A stretch of 64,000 nt of DNA from an uncultured Burkholderiales bacterium. Lineage in GTDB: Bacteria; Pseudomonadota; Gammaproteobacteria; Burkholderiales; Burkholderiaceae_C. The translations under genes were made by a program, and so were the position numbers. The DNA lies in contig CAMFGY010000006.1 in NCBI GenBank assembly GCA_945952065.1, positions 153,223 through 217,222 on the forward strand. Direction: 5' to 3'. Below, one piece after another: positions 27,993 to 37,461 of the stretch; position 1 is the stretch's first letter; the number at the start of each line of letters is the position of its first letter. The notes under the pieces are model-generated. The model was not told the DNA's origin, did no database searches, and worked only from the letters and a program-made list of their open reading frames with translations.

Positions 27993-28961
27993 ATGAACGC
28001 ATTGATTGACACCGCGACGACCCTTCCGTGTGAGGGCATGCAGACAAGCTCGCATTCATGCCTGCCTGGGGGGGAAGTGCTGCCGGGCGAGGCCGGCTGG
28101 CGCCATTTCTTGGGCATCGGGTGGCGCCAGCCTCATTACCAAGCCTTGCTGCAAACCTTGCCCAAACTCGGCTTTTTGGAAGTTCATTCTGAGAATTTTT
28201 TTGCCCAGGGTGGCGCGAGCCTGGCGGTGTTGCTGGCGGCGCGCGAGCACTACCCCATCAGCCTGCATGGTGTGGGTTTGTCCCTGGGGTCGGCATGCGG
28301 TCTTGATGCTTGGCACCTGGATCGTCTGGCCGAATTGGTCGAGCGGGTGGAGCCTGTGCGGGTATCGGATCACGCCAGCTTCGCGCGGGCAAGTGTTGGG
28401 GCACAGATGCAACACGCCAATGATCTTTTGCCCATCCCCTTCACCGAGGCCAGCTTGCGTTTGATGCTTGGCCATGTCCAACAGGTGCAAGATCGTTTGC
28501 GCCGCCCCTTGCTGATCGAAAACCTCAGCGCCTATGTGGGCTGGCAGGGCAACACCTTGTCAGAGCCTGAATTCTTCAACCAGCTTTGCCAACAAAGCGG
28601 CTGCGGTTTGCTGCTCGATGTGAACAATCTTTTTGTCAACGCTCGGAATATGGGTGCGAGCAAGACGCAAGCCGTGGGGGACTGCTGTGCTTGGATCGAC
28701 GCCCTGCGGCCCGGGCTGGTGGGCGAAATTCATTTGGCCGGTCATGCCGAACTACCGGGCATCGTCATTGATGACCATGGCAGCCGCGTTCCACCCGAGG
28801 TCTGGCAGGTCTATGCCCATGCGCTCAGGCGATTCGGCCGCATTCCAAGTTTGATGGAGTGGGACAGCGCGCTTCCTGAGTTGTCCGTGCTCTTGGAAGA
28901 AGTCGACAAAGCTCAGGCCCTCATGGCCGCGTTGGAATGCACACAAGCCGGAGCGCGATGA
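27993..28961 (+). CDS. bufB: MNIO/DUF692 peptide-modifying enzyme, BufB-like
   Basis: A 322-residue TIM-barrel multinuclear non-haem iron oxidase. The family landmarks are visible in order: [73 protein letters not shown] and [12 protein letters not shown]. The His/Asp/Glu residues in these are the expected metal ligands. It should convert precursor cysteines into modified residues (thiooxazole-type chemistry reported for bufferins). The ATG at 27993 lies 44 nt after bufA, and its stop overlaps the bufC start. An upstream extension into bufA is rejected. Confidence 0.93.
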   Translation: MNALIDTATTLPCEGMQTSSHSCLPGGEVLPGEAGWRHFLGIGWRQPHYQALLQTLPKLGFLEVHSENFFAQGGASLAVLLAAREHYPISLHGVGLSLGSACGLDAWHLDRLAELVERVEPVRVSDHASFARASVGAQMQHANDLLPIPFTEASLRLMLGHVQQVQDRLRRPLLIENLSAYVGWQGNTLSEPEFFNQLCQQSGCGLLLDVNNLFVNARNMGASKTQAVGDCCAWIDALRPGLVGEIHLAGHAELPGIVIDDHGSRVPPEVWQVYAHALRRFGRIPSLMEWDSALPELSVLLEEVDKAQALMAALECTQAGAR

Positions 28962-29833
28962 TGAGTTTGCAGTCACAGCAAGAGGCCTTTGTGGCGGCAT
29001 TGACGGCGCCGCAGGCCAGTGTCGCGCTTGCCGTCGAGTCCTTGCCGGGCTTGCAGGCCTTGCCGGGGCTGCGCAGAGTTATGGAGCCCAGTGCTGTGCT
29101 CGAGCTGGGCGACGTGGCTCCACAGCCCGCAGCGCACGCCGGCTTGCAACGAGGCTTGGCGGCCTACCGCGTGAATGCTCAAGCGCTGGCTGACAAGGCT
29201 TTGGCCTCTGTGTTCCCCTGTGTTCAGTCGCAGTTGGGGGGCGAAGCATTTGCTGCCATGGCTTGGCAGTTTTGGCGCCAGTTCCCGCCCAGTCAAGGGG
29301 ACTTGGCCATGTGGGGAGCGCAACTCGCGCTCTTTTTCAGCCAGCAAGAAGACATGGACGACTGGCTTGTTGATCTTGCGCGGCTGGAGTGGTTGACGCA
29401 TCAACTCGAGCGCGCGGCAGACAGGGCCGTGGATGCGGCATCCCTGCAAGGTTTGATCGAGCTTGAGCCTGCCCGTCTGGGCTTGCGCTTGGCGCCCGAG
29501 TTGCAACTGCTGCATGTCCAATGCCAAGCCTGGCAGCTTTGGTCGCAGCAGCAGTTGCAAACGAGCAGCGTCAGCGCCGCCGCCTCAGCCCCCGCAACCC
29601 TGAAGCCAAGCGTCTGCGTGTTGTTGTGGCGCAAGTCGTGGCAGGTTCAAGGGCGGTTTGTGGGCAGCGAGGAAGAAGCCTTTATTCAAGCTTTGCAAGC
29701 TGGCCTCAGTCTTGACGCCGCTTTGGCGGCAGCGGGCCCGGCTTTTGATTTTTCGATGTTTTTGCAAGGGGCCTTGCGAGGCGAGCTTTTGCAAGGTGCT
29801 TTTGATTTGACGCCAGCATCGGCCTCGGCCTGA
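28958..29833 (+). CDS. bufC: DUF2063 partner protein, BufC-like
   Basis: A 291-residue protein of the DUF2063 family, the partner usually encoded next to DUF692 enzymes and thought to bind or present the precursor peptide. The N-terminal region is helical ([23 protein letters not shown]) and includes the [28 protein letters not shown] segment that is characteristic of the family. GGAG lies before ATGATG; the first ATG (28958) overlaps the bufB stop by 4 bp, the second (28961) has better spacing. No catalytic motif is expected. Confidence 0.88.
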   Translation: MMSLQSQQEAFVAALTAPQASVALAVESLPGLQALPGLRRVMEPSAVLELGDVAPQPAAHAGLQRGLAAYRVNAQALADKALASVFPCVQSQLGGEAFAAMAWQFWRQFPPSQGDLAMWGAQLALFFSQQEDMDDWLVDLARLEWLTHQLERAADRAVDAASLQGLIELEPARLGLRLAPELQLLHVQCQAWQLWSQQQLQTSSVSAAASAPATLKPSVCVLLWRKSWQVQGRFVGSEEEAFIQALQAGLSLDAALAAAGPAFDFSMFLQGALRGELLQGAFDLTPASASA

Positions 29834-29895
29834 AGGCCTGAACGCCTTTGCACCGTTCCATGGCCCTGAGCGATGAGCTCAATGAAAGTTGAACC

Positions 29896-30393
29896 ATGAA
29901 AGACATTGCCCTTTATTTTGTGAGACTGTTCTCCGATCCCGGTGTCAGCGATGGCGCGATAGCCCGAAAGCCTTTGCCGCAAGGGCTGCTGCAGTGTTTG
30001 GCGCTGACTCAGTCGCTGAGCCTGCTGTTGGCGCGACTGTATGTGGCCCAGGTCTTCTTGCTCTCGGGTCTGACAAAAGTTCGTGACTGGCCCACAACCT
30101 TGGCATTGTTTCGGGATGAGTACCAAGTGCCATTGCTGCCACCAGAACTGGCGGCGTGGGCCGGCACTGCTGGGGAATTGGGCTTGCCCGTGCTGTTGGC
30201 CTTGGGCTTGGGCGGGCGTTTTGCTGCGCTGGGCCTGTCGGTGGTCAATGCGGTGGCGGTGCTGAGTCTGAGCGATATTGCGCCCGCAGCCTTGGCCGGC
30301 CACCAACTCTGGGCTGTCTTGCTCTTGCTTGTCGCGTTTTGGGGCGCCGGGCGCTTTTCCTTGGACGCCTGGCTTCGTCAGCGTTCAGCCTAA
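29896..30393 (+). CDS. DoxX-family membrane protein of the bufferin operon
   Basis: A 165-residue protein with about four transmembrane helices and the DoxX signature: LLARLYVAQVFLLSGLTKVRDWPTTLALFRDEYQVPLLPP, then ELGLPVLLALGLGG and a C-terminal LWAVLLLLVAFWGAGRFSLDAWL. DoxX-type genes often end bufferin operons; a role in redox or quinone-linked maturation is a guess. It lies 62 nt after bufC on the same strand, with no intervening terminator visible, and faces the tolA gene convergently. Confidence 0.85.
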   Translation: MKDIALYFVRLFSDPGVSDGAIARKPLPQGLLQCLALTQSLSLLLARLYVAQVFLLSGLTKVRDWPTTLALFRDEYQVPLLPPELAAWAGTAGELGLPVLLALGLGGRFAALGLSVVNAVAVLSLSDIAPAALAGHQLWAVLLLLVAFWGAGRFSLDAWLRQRSA

Positions 30394-30439
30394 AGCTGCG
30401 TGACTCATAGCCCAGGCTTCAACCCGGCGCTTTTGATCA

Positions 30440-31366
30440 TCACAACGATTGCTCGCGTGGATCGAAGCTGAACACCATCAGCGGCGGTACCCGGCCATCG
30501 GTATCACGCGGCAAGGTTTCGGTCTTGTCGATGGCGCGCAGCACGGCCTTGTCCCACTCGGCATCGCCGCTGCTTTTGAGCAGCTTGCGCGCAATGATGG
30601 CGCCGTCTGGGGCCACGCGAACCTCCACCTCGGCCACGGGGTTGCCCGTTGGCGTGCCGTTGTAGATGATGTTAGGACGAATGCGCGCCATGATGCGGCC
30701 CGCATAACTGGCCGAAGGCCCAGAGCTCTTCAAGGCAGTTCCGGTGGCATTGGCACCACCGCTGGCGCCTGCCATGCCTTGGATGCGCTTGAGGTTTTCC
30801 TGCCGTTGTGCCTCGAGCTTGGCTTCGCGTCGGGCTTCGGCTTCCTTGGCTTCGCGTGCTTGCTTGAGCTTGTCCTGCTTTTCTTTCTCAAGCTTTTGCT
30901 GTTGTTCTAACTTGGCTTGCTTGAGCTTTTCTTCTTTTTCGCGCTCGAGTTTTTCCTTGGCGGCGATTTGCTTTTTGCGCTCGGCTTCTTCGGCCAAACG
31001 CTTGGCCTCTTGCTCGCGTTTGATTTTCTGTTCGCGGGCTTTGGCGATGGCGATTTCGGCATCGCGCTCGGCCTGCGCTTCCTCGGGTGGGGGCGCAGGT
31101 TTGAGCTGAGGCTTGACAGGCTCTGCTTCGGGTTCGGGCTCAGGTTCCGGAGGAATGAGCTCTTTGGGCGCAGCCGCCTGCGGTACGGCCGACCACAGCT
31201 CGGCTTCAAAGGCCGGTGGCGTTTTGGTGCGCCATTGCACACCGGCACTCAAGGCAGCCAACAAGGCGGCATGCGCAATGACGGCGAACAGCAGCCCACG
31301 TCCCAGACCTTGGGTTTCTGGGGGCCGCAGAGGATCAGCGTTACGAAGGAAAAGCGTGGCTGCCAT
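30440..31366 (-). CDS. tolA: Cell envelope integrity protein TolA
   Basis: A 308-residue inner-membrane-anchored protein of the Tol-Pal division/outer-membrane constriction system. One N-terminal helix (GLLFAVIAHAALLAALSAG) is followed by a Pro/Glu-rich stretch and a long Lys/Glu/Ala coiled coil (about 95-200: IAIAKAREQKIKREQEAK...). The C-terminal TonB/TolA-like domain is ARIRPNIIYN...VAEVEVRVAPDGAIIARKLLKSSGDAEWDKAVLRAI. It is the last gene of the rdgC-to-tolA run, eight nt from tolR. tolB and pal would normally follow but do not; the buf operon converges instead. Confidence 0.93.
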   Translation of the reverse strand: MAATLFLRNADPLRPPETQGLGRGLLFAVIAHAALLAALSAGVQWRTKTPPAFEAELWSAVPQAAAPKELIPPEPEPEPEAEPVKPQLKPAPPPEEAQAERDAEIAIAKAREQKIKREQEAKRLAEEAERKKQIAAKEKLEREKEEKLKQAKLEQQQKLEKEKQDKLKQAREAKEAEARREAKLEAQRQENLKRIQGMAGASGGANATGTALKSSGPSASYAGRIMARIRPNIIYNGTPTGNPVAEVEVRVAPDGAIIARKLLKSSGDAEWDKAVLRAIDKTETLPRDTDGRVPPLMVFSFDPREQSL

Positions 31367-31374
31367 CGAGTCGA

Positions 31375-31803
31375 TCAGCCACCACTGTTGCGAACGGCCA
31401 GACCCACGCGTTGCACGCCCGAGCTTTGCAAGATGTCCATCACCTTGACCACGGCCTCGTACTTGACGGCCTTGTCGGCCGAAATCACTACCGGCGTATT
31501 GGCCTGTCCGTCTTGGGCTTGTTTGACACGTTCCGCCAGTCGATTCAAGGCGACCGATTGAGGCTCGTCTTTGTCCAGTTTGAGCTTCAGCTTTTCATCG
31601 GCGCCCACGATGACATGGATCACGTGATCGGGCTGGGCGCGGCTCTTGCCCACGCTGGGCAGATCGACCAGACCGGTGGTGATCATGGGGGCGCTGACCA
31701 TGAAGATGATCAACAGCACCAACATCACATCGATGAAGGGCACCATATTGATTTCATTGATGGTACGGCGGCGACGCGAGCCGCGAGCGCTGATGGCTGC
31801 CAT
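31375..31803 (-). CDS. tolR: Tol-Pal system protein TolR
   Basis: A 142-residue ExbD/TolR protein. A basic N-terminus (GSRRRRTINEIN) leads to the single membrane helix MVPFIDVMLVLLIIFMVSAPM, whose Asp is the conserved proton-path residue. The periplasmic domain includes DLPSVGKSRAQ and ends VKVMDILQSSGVQRVGLAVRN. With TolQ it forms the proton-driven motor that energises TolA. It lies 15 nt from tolQ. Confidence 0.95.
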   Translation of the reverse strand: MAAISARGSRRRRTINEINMVPFIDVMLVLLIIFMVSAPMITTGLVDLPSVGKSRAQPDHVIHVIVGADEKLKLKLDKDEPQSVALNRLAERVKQAQDGQANTPVVISADKAVKYEAVVKVMDILQSSGVQRVGLAVRNSGG

Positions 31804-31818
31804 CTGCGAATCCCGAAA

Positions 31819-32520
31819 TCAGCGCACCGAGCCTGCAGCTTGGGCAGGCGGCTGGCTGGCATTGCGTTGCAAGATATTGGAGAACTCTTCGATGAAAGAC
31901 TCCAAGGTGATGGCGCTGCGGTCGATTTGGCGAGCAAAGCGGTTGTAGGCCAGCACTGCCGGGATGGCGGCAAACAAGCCAATGGCGGTAGCGACCAAGG
32001 CTTCGGCAATGCCGGGGGCCACCGTGGCCAGGGTCACTTGCTGCACATTCGACAGGCCCACAAACGCATGCATGATGCCCCAGATGGTGCCGAACAGCCC
32101 CACATAGGGCGAGACCGAGCCCACCGAAGCCAAGAAGGACAGATTGCTTTCCATTGCATCGAGCTCGCGCTGGAAGCTGGCCCGCATGGCGCGACGCGCG
32201 CCGTCCAGCAATGCGCCAGCTTCGGTGACCCGTCGTTCACGCAGCTTCAAGAACTCACGCATGCCGGAGGCAAAAATGCGCTCCAGCGGTGCGCCGTTGG
32301 TCTTGGTCGCGACGCCGTTGTAGAGGTCGTTCAGGTTCTTGCCCGACCAGAACTCTTGCTCAAAGGCGTCGTTGCCGGTCTTGATGCGTGACAGCGCAAT
32401 CAGCTTGCCAAAAATAACGCTCCAACTGGCCAGCGACACGGTCAGCAGGGCGCCAATCACCAACTGCACTGCCAGGCTGGCATGAGCGATCAAGGAAACA
32501 ATGGATAAGTCTTGATTCAT
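31819..32520 (-). CDS. tolQ: Tol-Pal system protein TolQ
   Basis: A 233-residue ExbB/TolQ protein with three membrane helices (LVIGALLTVSLASWSVIFG; ASVGSVSPYVGLFGTIWGIMHAF; and a third near GIAEALVATAIGLFAAIPAVLAYN). The motif SPYVGLFGTIWGIM is diagnostic. The ATG at 32520 (MNQDLSIVSLIAHAS) overlaps the ybgC stop by 4 bp; the earlier in-frame extension is rejected. Proton-motor partner of TolR. Confidence 0.95.
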   Translation of the reverse strand: MNQDLSIVSLIAHASLAVQLVIGALLTVSLASWSVIFGKLIALSRIKTGNDAFEQEFWSGKNLNDLYNGVATKTNGAPLERIFASGMREFLKLRERRVTEAGALLDGARRAMRASFQRELDAMESNLSFLASVGSVSPYVGLFGTIWGIMHAFVGLSNVQQVTLATVAPGIAEALVATAIGLFAAIPAVLAYNRFARQIDRSAITLESFIEEFSNILQRNASQPPAQAAGSVR

Positions 32521-32969
32521 GAATCCGAACAGTCCTGGTTGATGGCTTCGATCAAAGCCGCGGGGATACGAGTGGGTTTGAGGTCGGCAGCAGGGGTTGA
32601 CCCCAGGCTCGCCGAGCTGCTGACGCAGCCAATACGGATCTCGCCTTCGGCCAGCAGGCGCTGACCACAAAAAGCGCGTTGAAACAAAAGCATGCTGGCG
32701 CGTCCGAGCTCGCGGATTTCGACGCTGACGCGCAGCAAATCATCGAGCCGAGCGGGGCTCAGATAGCGCACCTGGGTGTGACTGACGACGAACATCACCC
32801 CTGTGTGCAAACGCATCGTCTCCTGGGAGAAACCCAGCGCCCGGAGCCATTCGGTGCGTGCGCGCTCGAAAAACTTCAGGTAATTGGCAAAGAACACCAC
32901 GCCGCCAGCATCGGTGTCTTCCCAATAAACGCGCATCTCGCGCTCGAACGGAGCAGGCAGGCGGGTCAT
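32517..32969 (-). CDS. ybgC: Tol-Pal-associated acyl-CoA thioesterase YbgC
   Basis: A 150-residue hotdog-fold thioesterase. The active-site region VYWEDTDAGGVVFFANYLKFFERARTEWLR carries the conserved Asp in the 4-hydroxybenzoyl-CoA-thioesterase-type motif. YbgC is the usual first gene of tol operons and acts on short- or medium-chain acyl-CoA or acyl carriers linked to phospholipid synthesis. It overlaps both neighbours by 4 bp (aminotransferase upstream, tolQ downstream), so it is translationally coupled to both. Confidence 0.94.
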   Translation of the reverse strand: MTRLPAPFEREMRVYWEDTDAGGVVFFANYLKFFERARTEWLRALGFSQETMRLHTGVMFVVSHTQVRYLSPARLDDLLRVSVEIRELGRASMLLFQRAFCGQRLLAEGEIRIGCVSSSASLGSTPAADLKPTRIPAALIEAINQDCSDS

Positions 32970-34153
32970 GCTTGGCGCAGGAACTGGCTCAGACGGGCGA
33001 TGGTTTCTTCAAGATCGTCCATGCTGGAGGCAAAAGACAAACGCATCCAGCGTGGCGCGTCGGCCCGACCGAAGTCGCGTCCGGGCGTCAAAGCGAGCTG
33101 CGCCTTGTGCATCAACTCGAAGGCGAAATCCCAGCTGTTGTCTGAAAAGCGGGAGACATCCATCCAGGCATAGAAAGCACCGTCGGGAACCACCGGCACA
33201 TGCAGCCCCAGGGCTTGCAGTGCCGGGACCACATAGTCGCGGCGTTCGCGCAAGGCCTGACGGCGGCGTTCGTACTCTTGCAAGGACGCGGGCTCAAAAC
33301 AGGCCAGGGCTGCGTGCTGCGCAAGGCTGGAGGGGCAAATGAAAAGGTTTTGGCTCAGCTTCTCTATGGGTGCCACCAAGTCCGGTGGCAAGACCATCCA
33401 GCCCAAACGCCAACCGGTCATGCCGAAGTATTTGGAAAAGCTATTGACTGAAATGACATCGGGCCCGAGCGCCAAGGCGCCGTGTTCGAAGCGTGGGTCG
33501 TAGCTCAGCCCCAGATAGATTTCATCGACCAGGGTGACGCCGCCTTTGGCGCGTACCGCTTCAACGATTGCACGCAGTACTTCAGGCTCGATCGAGGTGC
33601 CGGTGGGGTTGCTGGGCGAGGCCAGCAAGACGCCGCGGGTCTTCGCCGTCCAGGCGGCTGTCACCTGGGCCGCGCTGGGCTGAAAACGTTGCTCCGGCCC
33701 ACAAGGCAGCAAAACCGCAGTGGCGTCGGCCGCCGCGACAAAGTGGCGATTGCAGGGGTAGCAGGGGTCTGGCATCAGGACTTCGTCACCCCGCTCGAAC
33801 AGGGCCAAACAGGCCAGTTGCAAAGCAGCGGAGGCACCGGCTGTGATGACGATGCGTTCTGGGCTGATGTCCAGCCCAAAGCGCTCGTCATACCAGGCCG
33901 ACAGGGACTGGCGCAAGGCCAACAGCCCGAGGGCCGGGGTGTATTGGGTCAGGCCAGCATCGATGCAGGCTTTGGCGGCGGCCTGCACCGCTGGGGGCGC
34001 CCCCAAATCGGGTTCGCCGATGTTCAGGTAAATCATGCGCCGTCCACCTTGTGCGGGATCACACAAGGGGCCGCGGGCGATATCGGCCGCCGTTTTGGCG
34101 CACTCCATCACATAGAAAGGCTCGATATGCTCGAGCCGGCCCGCCAATTTCAT
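32966..34153 (-). CDS. PLP-dependent class I/II aminotransferase
   Basis: A 395-residue fold-type-I aminotransferase. Cofactor and substrate motifs are clear: [56 protein letters not shown], the PLP lysine in [16 protein letters not shown], and the C-terminal WMRLSFASS Arg region. The substrate is not decided by sequence; the family includes aspartate, alanine and aromatic aminotransferases. It sits between nusB and ybgC with 4-bp overlaps on each side, a conserved position in many Burkholderiales. Confidence 0.88.
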   Translation of the reverse strand: MKLAGRLEHIEPFYVMECAKTAADIARGPLCDPAQGGRRMIYLNIGEPDLGAPPAVQAAAKACIDAGLTQYTPALGLLALRQSLSAWYDERFGLDISPERIVITAGASAALQLACLALFERGDEVLMPDPCYPCNRHFVAAADATAVLLPCGPEQRFQPSAAQVTAAWTAKTRGVLLASPSNPTGTSIEPEVLRAIVEAVRAKGGVTLVDEIYLGLSYDPRFEHGALALGPDVISVNSFSKYFGMTGWRLGWMVLPPDLVAPIEKLSQNLFICPSSLAQHAALACFEPASLQEYERRRQALRERRDYVVPALQALGLHVPVVPDGAFYAWMDVSRFSDNSWDFAFELMHKAQLALTPGRDFGRADAPRWMRLSFASSMDDLEETIARLSQFLRQA

Positions 34154-34674
34154 GGAGCTTTGCTGCTGCGCGCCGCTGCGATCTCGGTGGGGCGCAGATC
34201 ATTGGCGGCGCGGTCCAGAACGCCATTGACATACTTGTGGCCGTCGGTGCCACCAAAAGCCTTGGCCAGTTCCACCGCTTCATTGATGGCCACGCGATAG
34301 GGAATGTCAATGCAATGCTTGAGCTCGTAGGCCCCAATCATCAGCACCGCATGTTCGATGGGTGACAGGTCGGTGGTCTTGCGGTCGACATGGCGAGCCA
34401 GCACCGCATCGAGGTCGGCGGCCTCCAGGATGCAGCCATTCAGCAAGGCGTCGAAATGGGCTTGATCGACCTTGCTGAAGTCGTCTTGCTCACGCATATG
34501 GCTGTCGATGGTGGCGACATCGTCACCGGTGATCAGCCATTGATAGAGGCCTTGCAATGCGGCTTCGCGGGAGCGACGGCGCGCCGACTTGGCCTGGCTG
34601 CGTTTGGCTGCGGGCTTGCCATTGGCCGTGGCTTTGGTCTTCGGGGTGGCCGGGGCGTTCTCGTTCGTGCTCAC
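34150..34674 (-). CDS. nusB: Transcription antitermination factor NusB
   Basis: A 174-residue all-helical protein that binds boxA of rRNA leader RNA with NusE (S10) and supports antitermination. A basic, low-complexity N-terminal tail of about 32 residues precedes the conserved core: [74 protein letters not shown]. It overlaps ribH by 4 bp, the common ribH-nusB pairing. Confidence 0.96.
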   Translation of the reverse strand: MSTNENAPATPKTKATANGKPAAKRSQAKSARRRSREAALQGLYQWLITGDDVATIDSHMREQDDFSKVDQAHFDALLNGCILEAADLDAVLARHVDRKTTDLSPIEHAVLMIGAYELKHCIDIPYRVAINEAVELAKAFGGTDGHKYVNGVLDRAANDLRPTEIAAARSSKAP

Positions 34675-35144
34675 TGCAGTTCTTCCATCAAATTGGCCAT
34701 CTCGACCGCCACACGCGCCGCATCACGGCCTTTTTCCTCGGCACGCGCCCAGGCTTGTTCTTCGTTTTCCACCGTCAAAATTGCATTCGCAATCGGAATG
34801 CTGTGGTCCAGCCCCACGCGGGTGACTGCTGCACCACTTTCGTTGGCGACCAATTCAAAGTGATAGGTCTCGCCACGGATGATGCAGCCCAGGGCCACGA
34901 GCGCATCGTAGTCTTCACTGTCGGCCATGGCTTGCAAGGCGATGGGCACTTCCAGGGCACCGGGCACGGTGATGTGGCGGATGTGCCGATCGGGCACACC
35001 CAATTGCTGCAACTCGGTGATGCAGGCCTCGGCCAAACGACTGGTGATGGCATCGTTGAAGCGGGCTTGGACGATGCCAATGCGCAACTCTTCGCCATTC
35101 ATGGATGCCTGCGATTTGCCGTGGCCCTTGTCGGATCCTTGCAT
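34671..35144 (-). CDS. ribH: 6,7-dimethyl-8-ribityllumazine synthase
   Basis: A 157-residue lumazine synthase, condensing the ribitylamino-uracil with 3,4-dihydroxy-2-butanone 4-phosphate. Motifs [46 protein letters not shown] and [21 protein letters not shown] are canonical, and the active-site His lies in ETYHFE. It assembles into a 60-mer or decamer in this family. Twelve nt separate it from the ribBX stop, overlapping nusB downstream. Confidence 0.97.
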   Translation of the reverse strand: MQGSDKGHGKSQASMNGEELRIGIVQARFNDAITSRLAEACITELQQLGVPDRHIRHITVPGALEVPIALQAMADSEDYDALVALGCIIRGETYHFELVANESGAAVTRVGLDHSIPIANAILTVENEEQAWARAEEKGRDAARVAVEMANLMEELQ

Positions 35145-35156
35145 GAGCTCTGTCCT

Positions 35157-36290
35157 TCAGTTTTTTTGTGGGGGCTGGGTATCGCTGGACTGGCCCGCGG
35201 CGACAAAGCCGGTGACTTCCAGGCCGTAGCCGGTCATGCTGGGCATGCGGCGCGGGCTGCCGAGCAGACGCATCTTGTGGACACCCAGGTCGCGCAGAAT
35301 TTGCGCGCCGACACCGTAGGTCCGCAAGTCCATGATCTTGGGCGCAGGGGCCGGCGTCGGCTTGCTGGGTGTGGACTTCAATTGGTCCAGCAGGCTGCTC
35401 GCTTCTTCTGCGCAATTGAGCAACACGGCCACGCCGCAAGGCGCGCGCTTGAGCTCGGCCAGCGCGGCTGGCAGCGGCCAGGAATGGGCAGAAGGGTTGG
35501 CATCCAGCAAATCCAAAATCGACAAAGGCTCGTGCACGCGCACCAACACTTCGTCGCTGGGTGTCCAGCTGCCGTGGGTGAGGGCCAGGTGAACCGCGCC
35601 GGTGCGGTCGCTGAAGACCTTGCAGTCGAACTCACCTTGCGCAGTTTGCAATTTGCGTTCCGCTTCGCGGCTGACCAGGGACTCGTTGCGGCTGCGGTGT
35701 TCGATCAAATCGGCAATGGTGCCAATCTTCAGACCGTGTTCTTTGGCGAATTCGATCAAGTCCGGCAGCCGAGCCATGGTGCCGTCGTCTTTCATGATTT
35801 CGCAGATCACAGCGGCAGGTTCCAGGCCAGCCATACGGGCGAAATCACAACCGGCTTCGGTGTGTCCTGCGCGCATCAGCACGCCGCCGTCTTGCGCCTG
35901 CAACGGGAAGATGTGGCCAGGCTGCACCAAGTCGCGTGCCTCCGCGCCGCGGGCAACGGCCGCTTGCACGGTGCGTGCACGGTCAGCGGCCGAGATGCCG
36001 GTGGTCACACCAGTGGCCGCTTCGATCGAGACGGTGAAGGCCGTCGCATGCTTGGTGCCATTGCGGCTGGCCATGGGCGGCAATTGCAGCCGTTCGCAGC
36101 GTTCGCGGGTCAGCGTCAGGCAGATCAGACCACGGCCATACTTGGCCATGAAGTTGATGGCTTCGGGTGTGACATGCTCGGCCGCCAAAACCAGGTCGCC
36201 CTCGTTTTCGCGATCTTCTTCGTCAACCAAGATAACCATGCGGCCGGCCGCGAGTTCGGCGACCAGCTCGGGAACAGATGATATGGGCAT
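35157..36290 (-). CDS. ribB: 3,4-dihydroxy-2-butanone-4-phosphate synthase with degenerate GTP cyclohydrolase II domain
   Basis: A 377-residue two-domain protein. The N-terminal RibB domain is intact: EDRENEGD (residues 25-32), [13 protein letters not shown], and [14 protein letters not shown]. The C-terminal part occupies the RibA position and starts [20 protein letters not shown], but it lacks the zinc-cysteine cluster (C-x10-C-x-C type) and the catalytic GTP-hydrolysis motif of true RibA; it instead holds [21 protein letters not shown] and an unconserved [15 protein letters not shown] segment. It is therefore a RibBX form, not a working RibBA. The ATG at 36290 is preferred to the upstream 36551. 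Riboflavin synthase (ribE) is not between ribD and this gene. Confidence 0.9.
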   Translation of the reverse strand: MPISSVPELVAELAAGRMVILVDEEDRENEGDLVLAAEHVTPEAINFMAKYGRGLICLTLTRERCERLQLPPMASRNGTKHATAFTVSIEAATGVTTGISAADRARTVQAAVARGAEARDLVQPGHIFPLQAQDGGVLMRAGHTEAGCDFARMAGLEPAAVICEIMKDDGTMARLPDLIEFAKEHGLKIGTIADLIEHRSRNESLVSREAERKLQTAQGEFDCKVFSDRTGAVHLALTHGSWTPSDEVLVRVHEPLSILDLLDANPSAHSWPLPAALAELKRAPCGVAVLLNCAEEASSLLDQLKSTPSKPTPAPAPKIMDLRTYGVGAQILRDLGVHKMRLLGSPRRMPSMTGYGLEVTGFVAAGQSSDTQPPQKN

Positions 36291-36330
36291 ACCCCGATTG
36301 TAGAGGCGCGGGGTCAGGCTTTGCGCCAAG

Positions 36331-37449
36331 TCAGCGGGGACGGGCGCGCAGACGCAGGTCTTCGCCGACCATTTCGCTTTCAATCCAGCGCCATTGAAGG
36401 GCTTGGTCCAGGCTTTGCCAGGGCCCCAGGACCGCCATTTCGCGCCCCTGGCCCAGCAGCTTGGGGGCCAAATAGACCAGCAGTTCGTCCACCAGGCCTT
36501 CACGCAGCAGCGAGCCATTGAGCTTATGGCCGGCTTCAATATGCAGCTCATTGATGCCGCGTTGACCCAGATCCTGCATCACCGCCACCAAGTCCACCTT
36601 GCCTTGCGGGCTGCCGAGCGCGAGCACTTCGGCGCCCTGGGCGCGCAAAAGGGCCACATGCTCGGGTTTGCTGTCGGGATCGATGGCGCAGTAAATCAGC
36701 ACCTGGCCTTGAGGCGCCAGCAGGCGGGCGTTTGAGGGTGTTTCCAGGCGCGAATCGATCACCACGCGCAAGGGCTGCAGCACGGTCGGCACGAGGCGAA
36801 CATCCAGCCGAGGATCATCGTCTTTGACGGTGCCGATGCCGGTCAGCACCGCGCCCGCCCGGCGGCGCCAAGCATGGCCGTCACTGCGTGCGGGTGGGGC
36901 CGTGATCCATTGGCTTTGGCCGTTGAGCAGGGCGGTGCGGCCGTCCATGGAGGCTGCCACCTTGAGTCGCACAAAAGGCCGCCCCCGCTGCATGCGGGAA
37001 AAAAAACCTAGGTTCAGCTCCCTAACTTCATCCGCCAGCAAGCCCAGCTCGGTTTGAATGCCGGCGGCACGCATGCGCGACAGCCCTTGGCCGGCCACCA
37101 AGGGGTTGGGGTCTTGGGTGGCGGCGACGACGCGTTTCAGCCCCGCCTCGATCAAGGCGTCACAACAGGGCGGCGTGCGGCCATGGTGGGCACAGGGCTC
37201 CAGCGTGACAAAAGCCGTGGCGCCCCGTACATCGGCCCCCCGCGCTTTTGCATCGCGCAGCGCCATCACCTCGGCATGGGCCTGGCCTGCAGCCTGGGTA
37301 TGGCCCGCACCCAACAACTGCCCCTGCTCATTGACGATCACGCAGCCGACGCGTGGGTTGGGGTCGCTCAGACCAATGGCCTGCTCGGCCAAAGCCAGGG
37401 CGTGGCGCATGGCGCTCAGATCATCGAAGCGGGGTGGGGGTGTTGGCAT
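36331..37449 (-). CDS. ribD: Bifunctional riboflavin deaminase-reductase
   Basis: A 372-residue bifunctional enzyme. The deaminase domain has the zinc motif HAE and PCAHHGRTPPCCDALI; the reductase domain has KVAASMDGRTALLNGQSQWITAP and HIEAGHKLNGSLLREGLVDELLVY. It converts the pyrimidine product of GTP cyclohydrolase II into the ribitylamino intermediate used by RibH. It lies 12 nt after rdgC, so no FMN riboswitch fits there. Confidence 0.95.
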   Translation of the reverse strand: MPTPPPRFDDLSAMRHALALAEQAIGLSDPNPRVGCVIVNEQGQLLGAGHTQAAGQAHAEVMALRDAKARGADVRGATAFVTLEPCAHHGRTPPCCDALIEAGLKRVVAATQDPNPLVAGQGLSRMRAAGIQTELGLLADEVRELNLGFFSRMQRGRPFVRLKVAASMDGRTALLNGQSQWITAPPARSDGHAWRRRAGAVLTGIGTVKDDDPRLDVRLVPTVLQPLRVVIDSRLETPSNARLLAPQGQVLIYCAIDPDSKPEHVALLRAQGAEVLALGSPQGKVDLVAVMQDLGQRGINELHIEAGHKLNGSLLREGLVDELLVYLAPKLLGQGREMAVLGPWQSLDQALQWRWIESEMVGEDLRLRARPR

Positions 37450-37461
37450 GGCTTGGTGCTC

